NCBI RefSeq assembly: GCF_022829635.1 | Contig: NZ_JAKSYO010000068.1 | Span: forward strand, 1 to 64,000 | Direction: 5' to 3' | Source of the DNA: Methylobacterium sp. E-066 | GTDB taxonomy: Bacteria > Pseudomonadota > Alphaproteobacteria > Rhizobiales > Beijerinckiaceae | Length of the DNA stretch: 64,000 nt | Shown here: in pieces, positions 7,130 through 16,354 of the stretch | How positions within the stretch are numbered: the stretch's first letter is position 1 | Layout of the letters: each line of letters begins with the position of its first letter | Translations under genes and position numbers: made by a program | Notes under the pieces: generated by a model | Database searches by the model: none | What the model was told of the DNA's origin: nothing | The model's input: the letters and a program-made list of their open reading frames with translations, nothing else

Positions 7130-9771
7130 CACAGCAGCTCCCTGAGGTCGAGGACCAGGAGGACGCGGCCATCCCCCAGGAGGGTCGTGCCGGCATAGCC
7201 GCCGAGACCGGTCAGGACGCCCTCCAGGGGCTTCAGGATCACGTCCATCCCTTCCCGGAAGTTGTCGATGATCAGCCCGACGCGCCGGCCGTTGACGTGG
7301 CAGACGAGGACGGCGGCGTCGGCCTCGCCCCGCGGCTGATCGGGCAGGTGCAGCAGGCGCGACAGCCGCAGCAGCGGGATGATCGTCTCGCGCAGCACGA
7401 AGGTCTCGGCCTTCTTGATCATCCGGATGCGCTCGCGCGGGACCCGCACGGTCTCGACGATCATGTCCATCGGCACGCCGTAGAGGCTGCCGGCGGCCTC
7501 CACGATCATGATCCGGGTGACCGCCATGCTGAGCGGCAGGGCGAGGCGGGTCGTCGTCCCCTCGCCGAGGCGGGAGCTCACCGAGACCTGGCCGCCGAGC
7601 TTCTCCACGGTGGTCAGCACCACATCCATCCCGACCCCGCGGCCGGATAGGTCTGAGATCTCCGCGGCCGTCGAGAAGCCCGGGCGGTAGATCAGGTTGA
7701 TCGCCTCCTGGTCGGACAGGCGGTCCGCCTCCTCCTGGCCGATCACGCCCTTGGCGATGGCGGCGGCGCGGATCCGGACCGGGTCGATCCCGCGGCCGTT
7801 GTCCTGGACCTCGATGACGACGCTGTCGGCCTCCTCGCGGGCCTTGAGCAGGATGCGCGCCGTCGCCGACTTGCCCGCCGCCCGGCGCTCGTCCGGCGAT
7901 TCGAGCCCGTGGTCGAGGGAGTTGCGGACGATGTGCAGCAGCGGGTCGCCCAGGGCCTCGATGATGGTCTTGTCGGCCGCCGTGTCCTCGCCTTCGAGGG
8001 CGAGGTCGATCCGCTTGCCGAGCTTGCGCGCGAGGTCGCGCACCAGCCGGGGGAACCGGTCGAAGATCTCGGAGACCGGCAGCATGCGGACCTGCATGAT
8101 CGCGCCCTGCATCTCCTGGGCGAGCCGGTCGATGACCGCGTATTGCTCCTTGATCTCGCGGGACATCTCGCGCGAGGCGTAGGTCTCCTCCGCCCGCTTG
8201 GCGAGGAACGGCAGGGCGTTCTTGGAGACGACCAGCTCGCCGATCAGGTTCATCAGCAGGTCGATCTTCGCCTGGTCGACCTTCAGGGATTTTGGGGCGA
8301 TGCGGCCCTCGGGCTCCTTCGCGCCCGCCACCGGCGCGGCCTCCTCGAAGGCCGGGGGCAGCGCGTCCGGCAGCGCGGGCGCCGCCTCCGTGCGGTGGAG
8401 CGGGGCGCCGTCGAGCACGGCCGACAGGGCGCTCAGAACCGGCGCGACCGAACGGGCCTCCCGGGCCGCCTCGAACGCCGCCTGGATGGCGATGCGGTCG
8501 GCGTCGCGCCCGAGGCTGAGGAGCACGTTCCCCACCACGGTCCCGACTGAGGCGAGGCGATCCGCATCGTAGCCTGCCTGCTCCAGGGCCCGGTGCTGGC
8601 TCGCCAGGACCGAGCGGGCGAGCTCCTGGCGTGGGTCGGCGGCCTGTGGTGCCGGTTGCGGAGCCGGAGCCGGAGCCGGGGCTGCGGGCGCAGGGGCGGC
8701 CGGGGCCGGATCGAACCGGCCCGAACCGGCCGCCGCCACCAAAGCCGCCACGAGGGCGGGATCGGGCTGCGCCGCCGACAGGGCGGCCTCCAGCCAGTCC
8801 AGCGCCTGCCGGCGCCAGAGCGTCGGCCCGGCGACGCTGCGCAGCGCGCCGACGGCCTTACGCAGATCGTCGTGGCGCCCCGCGGCGAGGAACGCCGAGG
8901 CCGCCTCGCGAAAGTCGTCCCAGATCGGCCCGTCGCTGGGCTCGCCTTCGATCCGCACGAGGTCCCGGGGCCGGACGGGGGCGATGATGATCTGGTCCAG
9001 CTCGTAGCGCATCGCCTGCTCGATCTCGGGCCGGGGCGCCGCGGTCAGCAGGGAGAAGTGCAGGTTGCACTGGTACGGGTCGAGATCCTCCAGCGGTCCC
9101 CAGGGCTCGGCCGCCGCAATGTCGAGGGCCAGCGCGCCGGGCACCTGCTGGATCGCCTGCAGGGGATCGGTGCCGTTGAAGAAGCAGCCGGGTTCTGGCG
9201 CGTAGCGGACGAGATGCACGGCCTGGCCGCCGCAGGCGCGGCGGAACGCGTCCAGGCAGGCGGGGGCCGACAGGCGGGCGAGAAACCCCGGCGGCAGCGT
9301 CGCGACGTCGCCGTCGGGCGCCGGATCGGCCCCCTGTGGCGCGCCGTCCGCCGGTGCGTCGTCGGGCACATCGTCCTGGTCCTGCGCGCCCAGCCGCTGG
9401 CGCAGCTGCGCGGCCATCCGGTGCGCGACCCCGTCGGCATCCGTCGGCAGCGCCGAGCGCCGCTCCAACTCGTCGATCCACTGGCCGACCTGGTCGAGGC
9501 TGTCGAGCAGCATGTCGACCAGGCTCGAATCGATCTGGAGCGCGTCGGACCGGACCTCCCCGAGGAGATCCTCGGCGGCATGGACCAGCCGTGTCAGGGC
9601 CACCGCGTCGAACAGGCCGGACGAGCCCTTGATCGTGTGGACCGCCCGGAACACCTCGTTGATCGCGGTCTCGTCGGTCGGGTTCCGCTCCAGCTTCAGC
9701 AATCCGCTGGCCGAGACCTGCAGAAGCTCACGCGCCTCCGGGATGAACCGGGCCAGCAGGGGGTTGGTCAT
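7129..9771 (-). CDS. cheA: CheA chemotaxis histidine kinase
   Basis: 880 residues, longer than the common ~650. The order is: an Hpt domain with His45 in RAVHTIKGSSGLF; a region at 155-345 that resembles the P2-like input domain of rhizobial CheAs; a Pro/Ala linker (352-378); a dimerisation segment (about 495-565); a GHKL kinase domain with HIVRNSLDHG (613-622) and SGRGVGMDVV (709-718); and a C-terminal CheW-like domain (about 752-880). It phosphorylates CheY and CheB in response to receptor arrays. There is no receiver at its C-terminus. It overlaps cheY upstream by four bases and the STAS-like gene downstream by one. Confidence 0.95.
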   Translation of the reverse strand: MTNPLLARFIPEARELLQVSASGLLKLERNPTDETAINEVFRAVHTIKGSSGLFDAVALTRLVHAAEDLLGEVRSDALQIDSSLVDMLLDSLDQVGQWIDELERRSALPTDADGVAHRMAAQLRQRLGAQDQDDVPDDAPADGAPQGADPAPDGDVATLPPGFLARLSAPACLDAFRRACGGQAVHLVRYAPEPGCFFNGTDPLQAIQQVPGALALDIAAAEPWGPLEDLDPYQCNLHFSLLTAAPRPEIEQAMRYELDQIIIAPVRPRDLVRIEGEPSDGPIWDDFREAASAFLAAGRHDDLRKAVGALRSVAGPTLWRRQALDWLEAALSAAQPDPALVAALVAAAGSGRFDPAPAAPAPAAPAPAPAPQPAPQAADPRQELARSVLASQHRALEQAGYDADRLASVGTVVGNVLLSLGRDADRIAIQAAFEAAREARSVAPVLSALSAVLDGAPLHRTEAAPALPDALPPAFEEAAPVAGAKEPEGRIAPKSLKVDQAKIDLLMNLIGELVVSKNALPFLAKRAEETYASREMSREIKEQYAVIDRLAQEMQGAIMQVRMLPVSEIFDRFPRLVRDLARKLGKRIDLALEGEDTAADKTIIEALGDPLLHIVRNSLDHGLESPDERRAAGKSATARILLKAREEADSVVIEVQDNGRGIDPVRIRAAAIAKGVIGQEEADRLSDQEAINLIYRPGFSTAAEISDLSGRGVGMDVVLTTVEKLGGQVSVSSRLGEGTTTRLALPLSMAVTRIMIVEAAGSLYGVPMDMIVETVRVPRERIRMIKKAETFVLRETIIPLLRLSRLLHLPDQPRGEADAAVLVCHVNGRRVGLIIDNFREGMDVILKPLEGVLTGLGGYAGTTLLGDGRVLLVLDLRELL

Positions 9772-10145
9772 GCCTGCGCACCGGTCAGCAGGCGCGCGGT
9801 CTCGACGAGGAGCACGGGATCGGCCGGTTTGACGATGTAGAAATTCGCGCCCACCGCGTAGGCCCGGCTCGCGTCCGCGTCCTTGGCCTCGGTGCTGATC
9901 GTGACCACGGGAATCGCCTGGAGCGACGGCTCGCGGCGGATCCGGGACACCAGCTCGTAGCCGTCCATCTTGGGCATGTTGATGTCGACGATCATCAGGT
10001 CGAAGCCGCCGAGCAGAACCTTCTCCAGGCCCTCGACGCCGTTGGCGGCCTCCTCGACCACGAACCCGGCGCGGCCGAGCACGTCCTGGTAGAACATCCG
10101 CATCGTGATGCCGTCTTCGACGACAAGTATTCGTTTGCCGGACAT
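9768..10145 (-). CDS. cheY: CheY response regulator (first receiver)
   Basis: 125 residues, receiver only, with Glu10-Asp11, phosphoacceptor Asp54 in IVDINMPKMDGYEL and Lys in FYIVKPADP. It is the receiver adjacent to cheA (ATGA overlap) and 7 bases after cheR, the classic place for the direct CheA target. The chain matches the CheY family in length and motifs. Confidence 0.92.
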   Translation of the reverse strand: MSGKRILVVEDGITMRMFYQDVLGRAGFVVEEAANGVEGLEKVLLGGFDLMIVDINMPKMDGYELVSRIRREPSLQAIPVVTISTEAKDADASRAYAVGANFYIVKPADPVLLVETARLLTGAQA

Positions 10146-10152
10146 GCTCGTA

Positions 10153-11031
10153 TCAATCCTGATCGATCGGTCTTTGATAGACGATCGTGTCGCCGAACTT
10201 GCGCGGCAGGAACATCGACGACATGCGGCTCATGCTCTCGGAATGGCCCAGGCAGATGAAGCCGCCCGGGACCAGGCATTCGTAGAGCGCTTCGACCGCG
10301 GCGCGTCGGGACGTGTCGTCGAAATAAATCAGCAGGTTACGGCAGAAGATCACGTCCATCGCGCGGTAGCGGTGCATGTGGATCGGATCGGACAGGTTGG
10401 CGATCGAGAACTCGATGGAGCCGCGCAGCTCCTCGTGGATCTCGAACTGGTCGTCGCCGAGCCGGCGGAAGTACTTCTTGCGCAGCTCCGGCGACAGCCG
10501 CTGCAGGGAGCGGTTGCCGTAGATCCCCTTGCGGGCATCGGCCAGAACCCGGGAATCGATGTCCGACCCGGTGATCTCGATGGCGAACTCGTCCGCCCGC
10601 GACCAGTATTCGAGGATCTGGATCGCGATCGAGTACGGCTCCTCCCCGGTCGAGCACGGCATCGACCAGATCCGCAGAGTCCCGCCGGGGCGGCGCGTCC
10701 GGGTGATCTCGGGCAGGATGCCGCGCACCAGGGCGTCGAACTGGTAATCCTCGCGGAAGAAGTAGGTCTCGTTGACCGTCATCAGGTTGACGAGGTGCTG
10801 CAGCTCCTCGCCGGAGGCCTGGAAGCGCAGCAGGGTGAAGTAGGCCTTGAAGCTGTCGCTTCCGGTCTTGGCGATCCGCTCCAGGAGGCGCTTCTCGACG
10901 AAATATTCCTTCTTGCCGCTGAACGAGATGCCCGTGCGGCGGTAGAAATATTCGTAGAATTTTTCGTAATCGTCCTCGGTGATCTGGATCGCCGGGGTGG
11001 TCTGACCGAAGGTACGGTTGGGCTGCATCAC
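10153..11031 (-). CDS. cheR: CheR protein-glutamate methyltransferase
   Basis: 292 residues. An N-terminal helical domain (ISFSGKKEYFVEKRLLERIAK) precedes the SAM-binding fold with IWSMPCSTGEEPYSIA and VIFCRNLLIYFDDTSRR, both signature CheR motifs. It methylates receptor glutamates for adaptation. It overlaps the HEAT-repeat gene by four bases. Both receptors in the operon are plausible substrates. Confidence 0.94.
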   Translation of the reverse strand: MMQPNRTFGQTTPAIQITEDDYEKFYEYFYRRTGISFSGKKEYFVEKRLLERIAKTGSDSFKAYFTLLRFQASGEELQHLVNLMTVNETYFFREDYQFDALVRGILPEITRTRRPGGTLRIWSMPCSTGEEPYSIAIQILEYWSRADEFAIEITGSDIDSRVLADARKGIYGNRSLQRLSPELRKKYFRRLGDDQFEIHEELRGSIEFSIANLSDPIHMHRYRAMDVIFCRNLLIYFDDTSRRAAVEALYECLVPGGFICLGHSESMSRMSSMFLPRKFGDTIVYQRPIDQD

Positions 11032-11684
11032 GACCCTCCGATCCGGCGGATCGCCGCGGCGGCCGCGAAGCGGATGAACGGCACGTCGGGGAAGCGCGCG
11101 GCCAGGGCCTGGAGCGGCGCGACGGCGCTCTCGTTGCCGATCTCCGCGAGGCCGTCGACCGCCGCCGCGCAGACGTTGATGTGGGCATCGCGCGCCACGA
11201 CCGCGGCCAGCCAGTCCGGCGCCTTCGGGTGCGGCAGCAGGCTCAGCATGTTGACCGCCATGATGCGGACGTCGCTGTCGGAATCGGCCAGCAGGTCGGC
11301 GACGTGCGGCTCCACCTCGGCCGGCATCTCCTGGAGCGCCTCGATCGCGGCGTTGCGCAGGGCGCTGTCCTCGCTGCGCAGCAGGGGCAGCAGGCCGGCC
11401 ACCACCGCGGGCGACTTGAGGCGGATCAGCGTCGTCAGGATCACGGCCCGGACGCTGGTGGCCGGCTCCTGCGCGAGATGCGTGCAGAGAAGCGGCCCGG
11501 CCTCCGGGAAGGCGCCGAGATCCCGGGCGGCCCGGCGCCGCTCGGCACTCTCGGGCGCGGCGAGGGCAGCCGTCAGCGCGGCGAGATCCGCGTGCGGCGG
11601 TTCCTCGGCACCCTTCGGCGCGTGGTTCGGTTTCTTAAGCGCCACGGCGGCGTTCCCCGGCTCGAGTCCCGGCTTCGGGGGCAC
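11028..11684 (-). CDS. HEAT-repeat protein of the che operon
   Basis: 218 residues from ATG 11684, which overlaps cheB by 50 bases; a GTG at 11645 would give 205 residues with a smaller overlap and is a fair alternative. From about residue 35 the chain is a row of roughly 30-residue helical pairs (for example LKSPAVVAGLLPLLRSEDSA and the HVADLLADSDSDVRIMAV unit), the pattern of HEAT or PBS-lyase-like repeats. Such solenoids bind other proteins. Its position between cheB and cheR suggests an adaptation scaffold; that is inference. Confidence 0.82.
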   Translation of the reverse strand: MPPKPGLEPGNAAVALKKPNHAPKGAEEPPHADLAALTAALAAPESAERRRAARDLGAFPEAGPLLCTHLAQEPATSVRAVILTTLIRLKSPAVVAGLLPLLRSEDSALRNAAIEALQEMPAEVEPHVADLLADSDSDVRIMAVNMLSLLPHPKAPDWLAAVVARDAHINVCAAAVDGLAEIGNESAVAPLQALAARFPDVPFIRFAAAAAIRRIGGS

Positions 11685-12741
11685 GGAGCCACCCGATCAG
11701 TTGCTCTGCGATCGCGTCGCTCGGCAGGACCACGGTGGCCCCGCCGCGCTTGATCAGTTCCTGCGGCATCCCGAAGACGATGCTGGTCTCCTCGTCCTGC
11801 GCGATGGTCAGGCCGCCGCCGGCGCGCAGCCGGGCCATCGCCTCGGCGCCGTCGTCGCCCATGCCGGTGAGCTGCACGCCGATCAGCCGGTTGGCCGGGA
11901 GCAGGGCCAGCGCGCTCTCGACCATGCGGGCGACACTGGGATGCCAGATATGCGCGTCGCTCTGCGGCAGCGGCGTCGCCGAATAGCCGATGCCCCGGCG
12001 GGTGACGACGAGGTCGGCATCCCCCTTGGCGATGTAGACCGTGCCCGGCTCCAACGGCATCTGGCGGGCGGCCTCCACCACCGTGACGGCGCAGAGGTCG
12101 TTCAGGCGCCGGGCGAAGACGCCGGTGAAGCTGCTCGGCATGTGCTGGGCGACCAGGACCGGCCAGGGGAAATCCTTCGGCAGGCGCGGCAGGATCTCCT
12201 CCAGCACCCCGGGGCCGCCCGTGGACACGCCGATCAGCACGAGCCCGGGGCGGCCGCCCGCGAACGAGACCTGCGGCGGCGGTGCCGCCGGAGCGGGGCG
12301 GCGTCGCTGGGCGGCCAGGCGCCCGCGTAGGCCGGTGCTGCGCCGGACCTTGGTGACCGCGGCGCTCCGGACCTTCATCAGCAATTCGCGGTGGATCCGG
12401 TCGATCGACAGGGAGATCGTGCCGCCGGGCTTCTGGACGAAGTCGACCGCCCCGAGGCTCAGCGCCTGCAGGGTCGTCTCGGCGCCTTCCTCGGTCAGCG
12501 ACGAGACCATCACCACCGGCCGCGGATCCTCGCTCATGATCCGCGACAGGCAGGTGATCCCGTCCATCTCCGGCATGTTGACGTCGAGGGTGATCACGTG
12601 CGGATCGAAGCTCTGGAGCGCCTCCAGGACCTCGATGCCGTTGCGGGCGGTCTGAACCGTGAAGCCGCCCGCCGATTCGAGCAGCTGCGTGAGGTGCCTG
12701 CGCATCAGAGCGGAATCGTCGGCCACAAGGGCGCGGATCAT
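11635..12741 (-). CDS. cheB: CheB protein-glutamate methylesterase
   Basis: 368 residues. There is a receiver domain with Asp53 in ITLDVNMPEMDG, a basic linker (about 125-155), then the methylesterase domain with the catalytic Ser in LIGVSTGGPG, His in VAQHMPSSF and Asp in TGMGDDGAEAM. It removes methyl groups from receptors when phosphorylated by CheA. It ends in TAA inside the start of the HEAT-repeat gene. Confidence 0.95.
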   Translation of the reverse strand: MIRALVADDSALMRRHLTQLLESAGGFTVQTARNGIEVLEALQSFDPHVITLDVNMPEMDGITCLSRIMSEDPRPVVMVSSLTEEGAETTLQALSLGAVDFVQKPGGTISLSIDRIHRELLMKVRSAAVTKVRRSTGLRGRLAAQRRRPAPAAPPPQVSFAGGRPGLVLIGVSTGGPGVLEEILPRLPKDFPWPVLVAQHMPSSFTGVFARRLNDLCAVTVVEAARQMPLEPGTVYIAKGDADLVVTRRGIGYSATPLPQSDAHIWHPSVARMVESALALLPANRLIGVQLTGMGDDGAEAMARLRAGGGLTIAQDEETSIVFGMPQELIKRGGATVVLPSDAIAEQLIGWLRAPEAGTRAGERRRGA

Positions 12742-12792
12742 GCGGGGTCTTTCGGGGGTGACAGGTCGGGGTGAGGGGCGGCGGACCCGCGC

Positions 12793-14391
12793 TCAGTGGG
12801 TCGTGAGCTGGACGGCGGCGGCTTCGTGCGTGTCGAGCAGCTGCATCGTGTCGAGCAGGAGGACCATGCGCTTCTGGCTCTCCAGGTTGGCGACCCGGCG
12901 GATCAGGCGCTGCTGCGCGTCCGAGAGGTTGGGCGCCTCGCCGATCGCCTTGGCCGAGATCCGCATCACCTCGGAGACCGAGTCGACGATGAAGCCGGTC
13001 CGGACGCCCCGGACGGTGAAGACCATGATCCGCTGGCGGTCGTTGCGCTCCGCCTCGGCGAGGTTGAAGCGACGGCGCTGGTCGACCACCGGCAGGACGA
13101 CGCCGCGCAGGTTGATCACCCCCTCGACGAAGGACGGCGCCTTCGGGATCCGGGTCAGCTCGTCCGGCACCCGGACGATCTCCTGCACCGCCTCGATCGG
13201 CACGCCGTATTCCTCGCCCATCAGCCGGAACACCACGAACTGCTCCTCGTCGGCGGCGTCCTGGCGCTCGTCCCCGTCCTGTCGTCCGTCGGCACTCATG
13301 CCCTCGTTCCCCGTGGCGGAAAGCTTGCGCAGCTCGTTGGTGTCGAACATCTTCTCGACCGACAGGATGGAGACCAGCCGCTGCCCATCCTGCAGCCGGC
13401 AGATCGCCTGGATCTCGTCCATGCCGCCGTCCTGCGACAGCAGCGCCGGCATCGCCTCGACCAGGCTGCGGCTGACCCGCAGCACCTCCTTGACGCTGTC
13501 CATCACGACGCCGACGGAGAACGTCCCGCCCTCGCCGAGCGACACCACCACGACCTTGTTGGTCTCGCTGAATTCCTTGGCCTGGAGGCCGAACATCTCG
13601 CGCAAGGAGACGAGCGGCAGCAGGCGGTTGCGCAGGGTGATCACCCCGAGCACGTGGGCCGGCGCGTTCGGGACGTGGGTCAGGCGCTCGGGCAGCTGCA
13701 CGATCTCCTGCACCCGCTCGATCGGGAAGGCGTATTCCTGACCCGCCACCTCGAAGCTCACGAGCTGGTCCTCGTCAGCCTCGGCCTCGGCCCGGGCGGA
13801 CGAGGCGACGTCGGCGGCCTGCACCTGGCCGGCGGCCCGGCGGGTCTTCGTGGAGAACTGGCTGAACTCGCGGCTCACCAGCTGAGCCGCGTCCAGGATC
13901 ATCACCATCGACCGGCCGTCGTCGCCCTTGATCATCCCGGTCAGGAGCGCGGTGTCGACGCTGCCCTCGATCGCTGAGGTCGGCTCGATCCGGTCGGGAT
14001 CGACGGTCACGACGTTGGCCATCCGGTCGACCACGAGGCCGATCGGATTGCCCTGGTCGAGCACCACCACCCGGGTGGCGTCGTCGTTCAGCACCGGCGG
14101 GAAGGCGAACACGTCCCGCAGGTTCAGCACCGGCAGGACCGTGCCGCGGAGATTGGCCAGCCCCAGCAGCGAGGCGGGGCTGAACGGCACCCGCACCACT
14201 TCGGGAATCCGGATGATCTCCTGCACGTCGGCCAGCGCGACCGCGAACATCTCCGTCTCGACGTGAAAGATCACGAACTGACGGGCCTCGCTGCGTCCGT
14301 CCTCCTGGTCGGGCCGTGCGGTGCCCTCCGCCAGATCGGGGGTGAACCCGGAATCCAGCGCCTGCACCGCCTGAGCTGCTGCGTTTGCCAT
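12793..14391 (-). CDS. Triple CheW-domain coupling protein
   Basis: 532 residues containing three CheW domains in tandem, at about 36-172, 208-350 and 384-520. Each opens with the same pattern (FVIFHVETEMFAVALADVQ, LVSFEVAGQEYAFPIERVQ, FVVFRLMGEEYGVPIEAVQ) and each has a GxxNLRG-like centre (LGLANLRGTVLPV, LGVITLRNRLLPL, EGVINLRGVVLPV). Acidic linkers join them. CheW normally has one domain and couples receptors to CheA. No other CheW gene is visible in the operon, so this protein probably supplies all coupling and could bridge several receptor tips or rings at once. Confidence 0.92.
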   Translation of the reverse strand: MANAAAQAVQALDSGFTPDLAEGTARPDQEDGRSEARQFVIFHVETEMFAVALADVQEIIRIPEVVRVPFSPASLLGLANLRGTVLPVLNLRDVFAFPPVLNDDATRVVVLDQGNPIGLVVDRMANVVTVDPDRIEPTSAIEGSVDTALLTGMIKGDDGRSMVMILDAAQLVSREFSQFSTKTRRAAGQVQAADVASSARAEAEADEDQLVSFEVAGQEYAFPIERVQEIVQLPERLTHVPNAPAHVLGVITLRNRLLPLVSLREMFGLQAKEFSETNKVVVVSLGEGGTFSVGVVMDSVKEVLRVSRSLVEAMPALLSQDGGMDEIQAICRLQDGQRLVSILSVEKMFDTNELRKLSATGNEGMSADGRQDGDERQDAADEEQFVVFRLMGEEYGVPIEAVQEIVRVPDELTRIPKAPSFVEGVINLRGVVLPVVDQRRRFNLAEAERNDRQRIMVFTVRGVRTGFIVDSVSEVMRISAKAIGEAPNLSDAQQRLIRRVANLESQKRMVLLLDTMQLLDTHEAAAVQLTTH

Positions 14392-14422
14392 GGTCGGTCT
14401 CTCGCTCTCCGGGCGGTTCGGC

Positions 14423-16354
14423 TCAGGCGGCCTGGAGCTCGTCGGCGAGCGAGGCGATCTCCTCGATCGCGGCGGCGAGCTGCTCGGCGCCCTTGCCCTG
14501 CTCGCTGGCGGCGATTCCGGCCTCCCCGGAGGTCCGCGCCGCCTGCTGGGCCGCGGCGGCGACCTGCTCGATCGCCGTCTGGACCTCCCGGACCATGCGG
14601 GTGATCCCGTCGGCGCCGGACAGAATCTCCCGGTTGCCGCCCAGCACCTCGGCCATGTCCTTGATCACGGTGTCGAAGTTCCGGGAAATGGCCGCGCTCT
14701 TCTCGACCTCGTGGGCGGCGCCGTCGGCGATCTCCTGGATATCGCCGCGCACGAACACGATCGTGTCCTGGATGGTCTTGACCGTATCCTTGATCCGCTC
14801 GGCATTCTCGGCGGAATCCCGGGCGAGGTTGCGGATATCGGTCGAGACCACGGCGAACCCCTTGCCGAACTCGCCGGCGCGGGCCGCCTCGACCGAGCCG
14901 TTGACCGCCAGCATGTTGGTCTGGATCGAGACCGTGGTGATGGCATCGACGATCTTGTCGATGCGGCGGCTGACCTGCTCCAGCGCGGCGACCTGATCGC
15001 GGCTCACGCGGCCCGCCTCGACGGATTGCTCGAGGCCGCCGATCATCGCGTCCACCAGCTCCTTGTTCTGGACCAGCATCTGCGAGATTTCCTGCGCCTT
15101 CTCCACGGCGGCCCCCGCCAGGGTCTGGGTCACCTGGGCGCGCCGCTCGATCTGCGCGATGGCGGCCGAGGATTGCTGGGTCGCGGCCGATTGCTGCTGG
15201 GCGCCCTTGGAGATCTCGTCGAGGGCGATCGTGACCTGGCCGGCGGCGCGGTTGATCTCCTCGACGGCGCTGGACAGCTCCTCCGCCGCGGAGGCGACTT
15301 CCTCGGCGCTCTTGCCGATATTGGTGCTGTTCTTCAGCTCCTCGGCGAGGCCGGACAGCTCCTGGGCGGCGTCCTCGCTCTGCGCCAGCGCGGTGGTCTG
15401 CTGCTCGACCATCTTGCCGGCCTCCTGGCAGGCCGCGCTCTGCTCCTCGGCCGCAGCCGCGATGATCTCCGCGCCCTTCTGCGCCTCGGTGGCGGCAGTG
15501 GCCGATTCGTCGGCGGCCCGGGCAAGGTCGGTGCAGCCGTCGATGATCCCGGCCATGTCGGTGCGGACCCGCTCGAGCTGGCTCGTGACCGCCCGGCCGG
15601 TCTCGACCTGGGACCGGGCCGAGATCGCCGACTGGCTGATCCCGTCGGCCGCGACCTTCACGTCGGCCTGGATCTGCGCCACGAGCGCCTGGATGTCGCG
15701 GGCGGACTTTTCGCTGGTCTCGGCCAGGGTGCGCACCTCGTCGGCGACCACCGCGAAGCCCTTGCCGTGCTGGCCGGCCCGGGCCGCCTCGATGGCGGCG
15801 TTGAGCGCCAGCAGGTTGGTCTGGTCGGCGATCCGGGCGACGGCCTTGACGATCTCGCCGATGGCGCTCGCCTGCCGGTCGAGTTCCTCGACCAGCTTCA
15901 CCGACGCCTCCTGGCGCTCGGACGCCTTGGTGATCGCGGCCACGGACGTCTCGATCTGCGCCGCGGTCTGGACGACGAGATCGGACAGGGCCTCGGTCTT
16001 GCGTAGCGACGTGGTGGCGTTCTCCTTGGCGGCCTGGATCAGGGCCGCCCCCTGGTTCACCGCCTTCATGGTCTCCTGCGCGGCGCCCGCGGCCTCCTCG
16101 GCGCCGACACCGATCTGCTCGGAGGCCTTGCGCAGCTCCTCGGCCGCGGCCGAGGCCTCGGCGATCCCGCTGGACAGCTCGGCGGTGGCCGAGGCGATCC
16201 GCTCGGCGGCCTTCTGCTGGCGCGCGAAGGTCCGGGCCTTGCGCTTCTCAGCCTCGGCGACGAGGTGCGATCGACCCGTGGAGGCCGAAACGCTCTCCCT
16301 CGGAGCGGACGGGGCCGGCATGGAGTGGATGGCGGATTTCTTCGCGAGAGCCAT
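14423..16354 (-). CDS. Soluble double-tipped methyl-accepting chemotaxis protein
   Basis: 643 residues, almost entirely Ala/Glu-rich coiled coil with no hydrophobic segment, so cytosolic. Two complete chemoreceptor tips are present, [18 protein letters not shown] at 177-194 and [18 protein letters not shown] at 477-494. Each is followed by a GKGFAVV segment and the two are exactly 300 residues apart. The arms around them also look alike ([12 protein letters not shown] near 70, [12 protein letters not shown] near 356). The ~55 N-terminal residues are basic and could bind DNA or the ParA-like protein. It is the first gene of the run and receives no recognisable ligand domain. Confidence 0.93.
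   Translation of the reverse strand: MALAKKSAIHSMPAPSAPRESVSASTGRSHLVAEAEKRKARTFARQQKAAERIASATAELSSGIAEASAAAEELRKASEQIGVGAEEAAGAAQETMKAVNQGAALIQAAKENATTSLRKTEALSDLVVQTAAQIETSVAAITKASERQEASVKLVEELDRQASAIGEIVKAVARIADQTNLLALNAAIEAARAGQHGKGFAVVADEVRTLAETSEKSARDIQALVAQIQADVKVAADGISQSAISARSQVETGRAVTSQLERVRTDMAGIIDGCTDLARAADESATAATEAQKGAEIIAAAAEEQSAACQEAGKMVEQQTTALAQSEDAAQELSGLAEELKNSTNIGKSAEEVASAAEELSSAVEEINRAAGQVTIALDEISKGAQQQSAATQQSSAAIAQIERRAQVTQTLAGAAVEKAQEISQMLVQNKELVDAMIGGLEQSVEAGRVSRDQVAALEQVSRRIDKIVDAITTVSIQTNMLAVNGSVEAARAGEFGKGFAVVSTDIRNLARDSAENAERIKDTVKTIQDTIVFVRGDIQEIADGAAHEVEKSAAISRNFDTVIKDMAEVLGGNREILSGADGITRMVREVQTAIEQVAAAAQQAARTSGEAGIAASEQGKGAEQLAAAIEEIASLADELQAA

Noticed and set aside
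14390..16006. Long plus-strand frame over the double-tipped receptor
   Set aside because: Its His/Asp/Leu/Gly-biased sequence is the complement of the repetitive Ala/Glu coiled coil; the minus frame carries two receptor tips.
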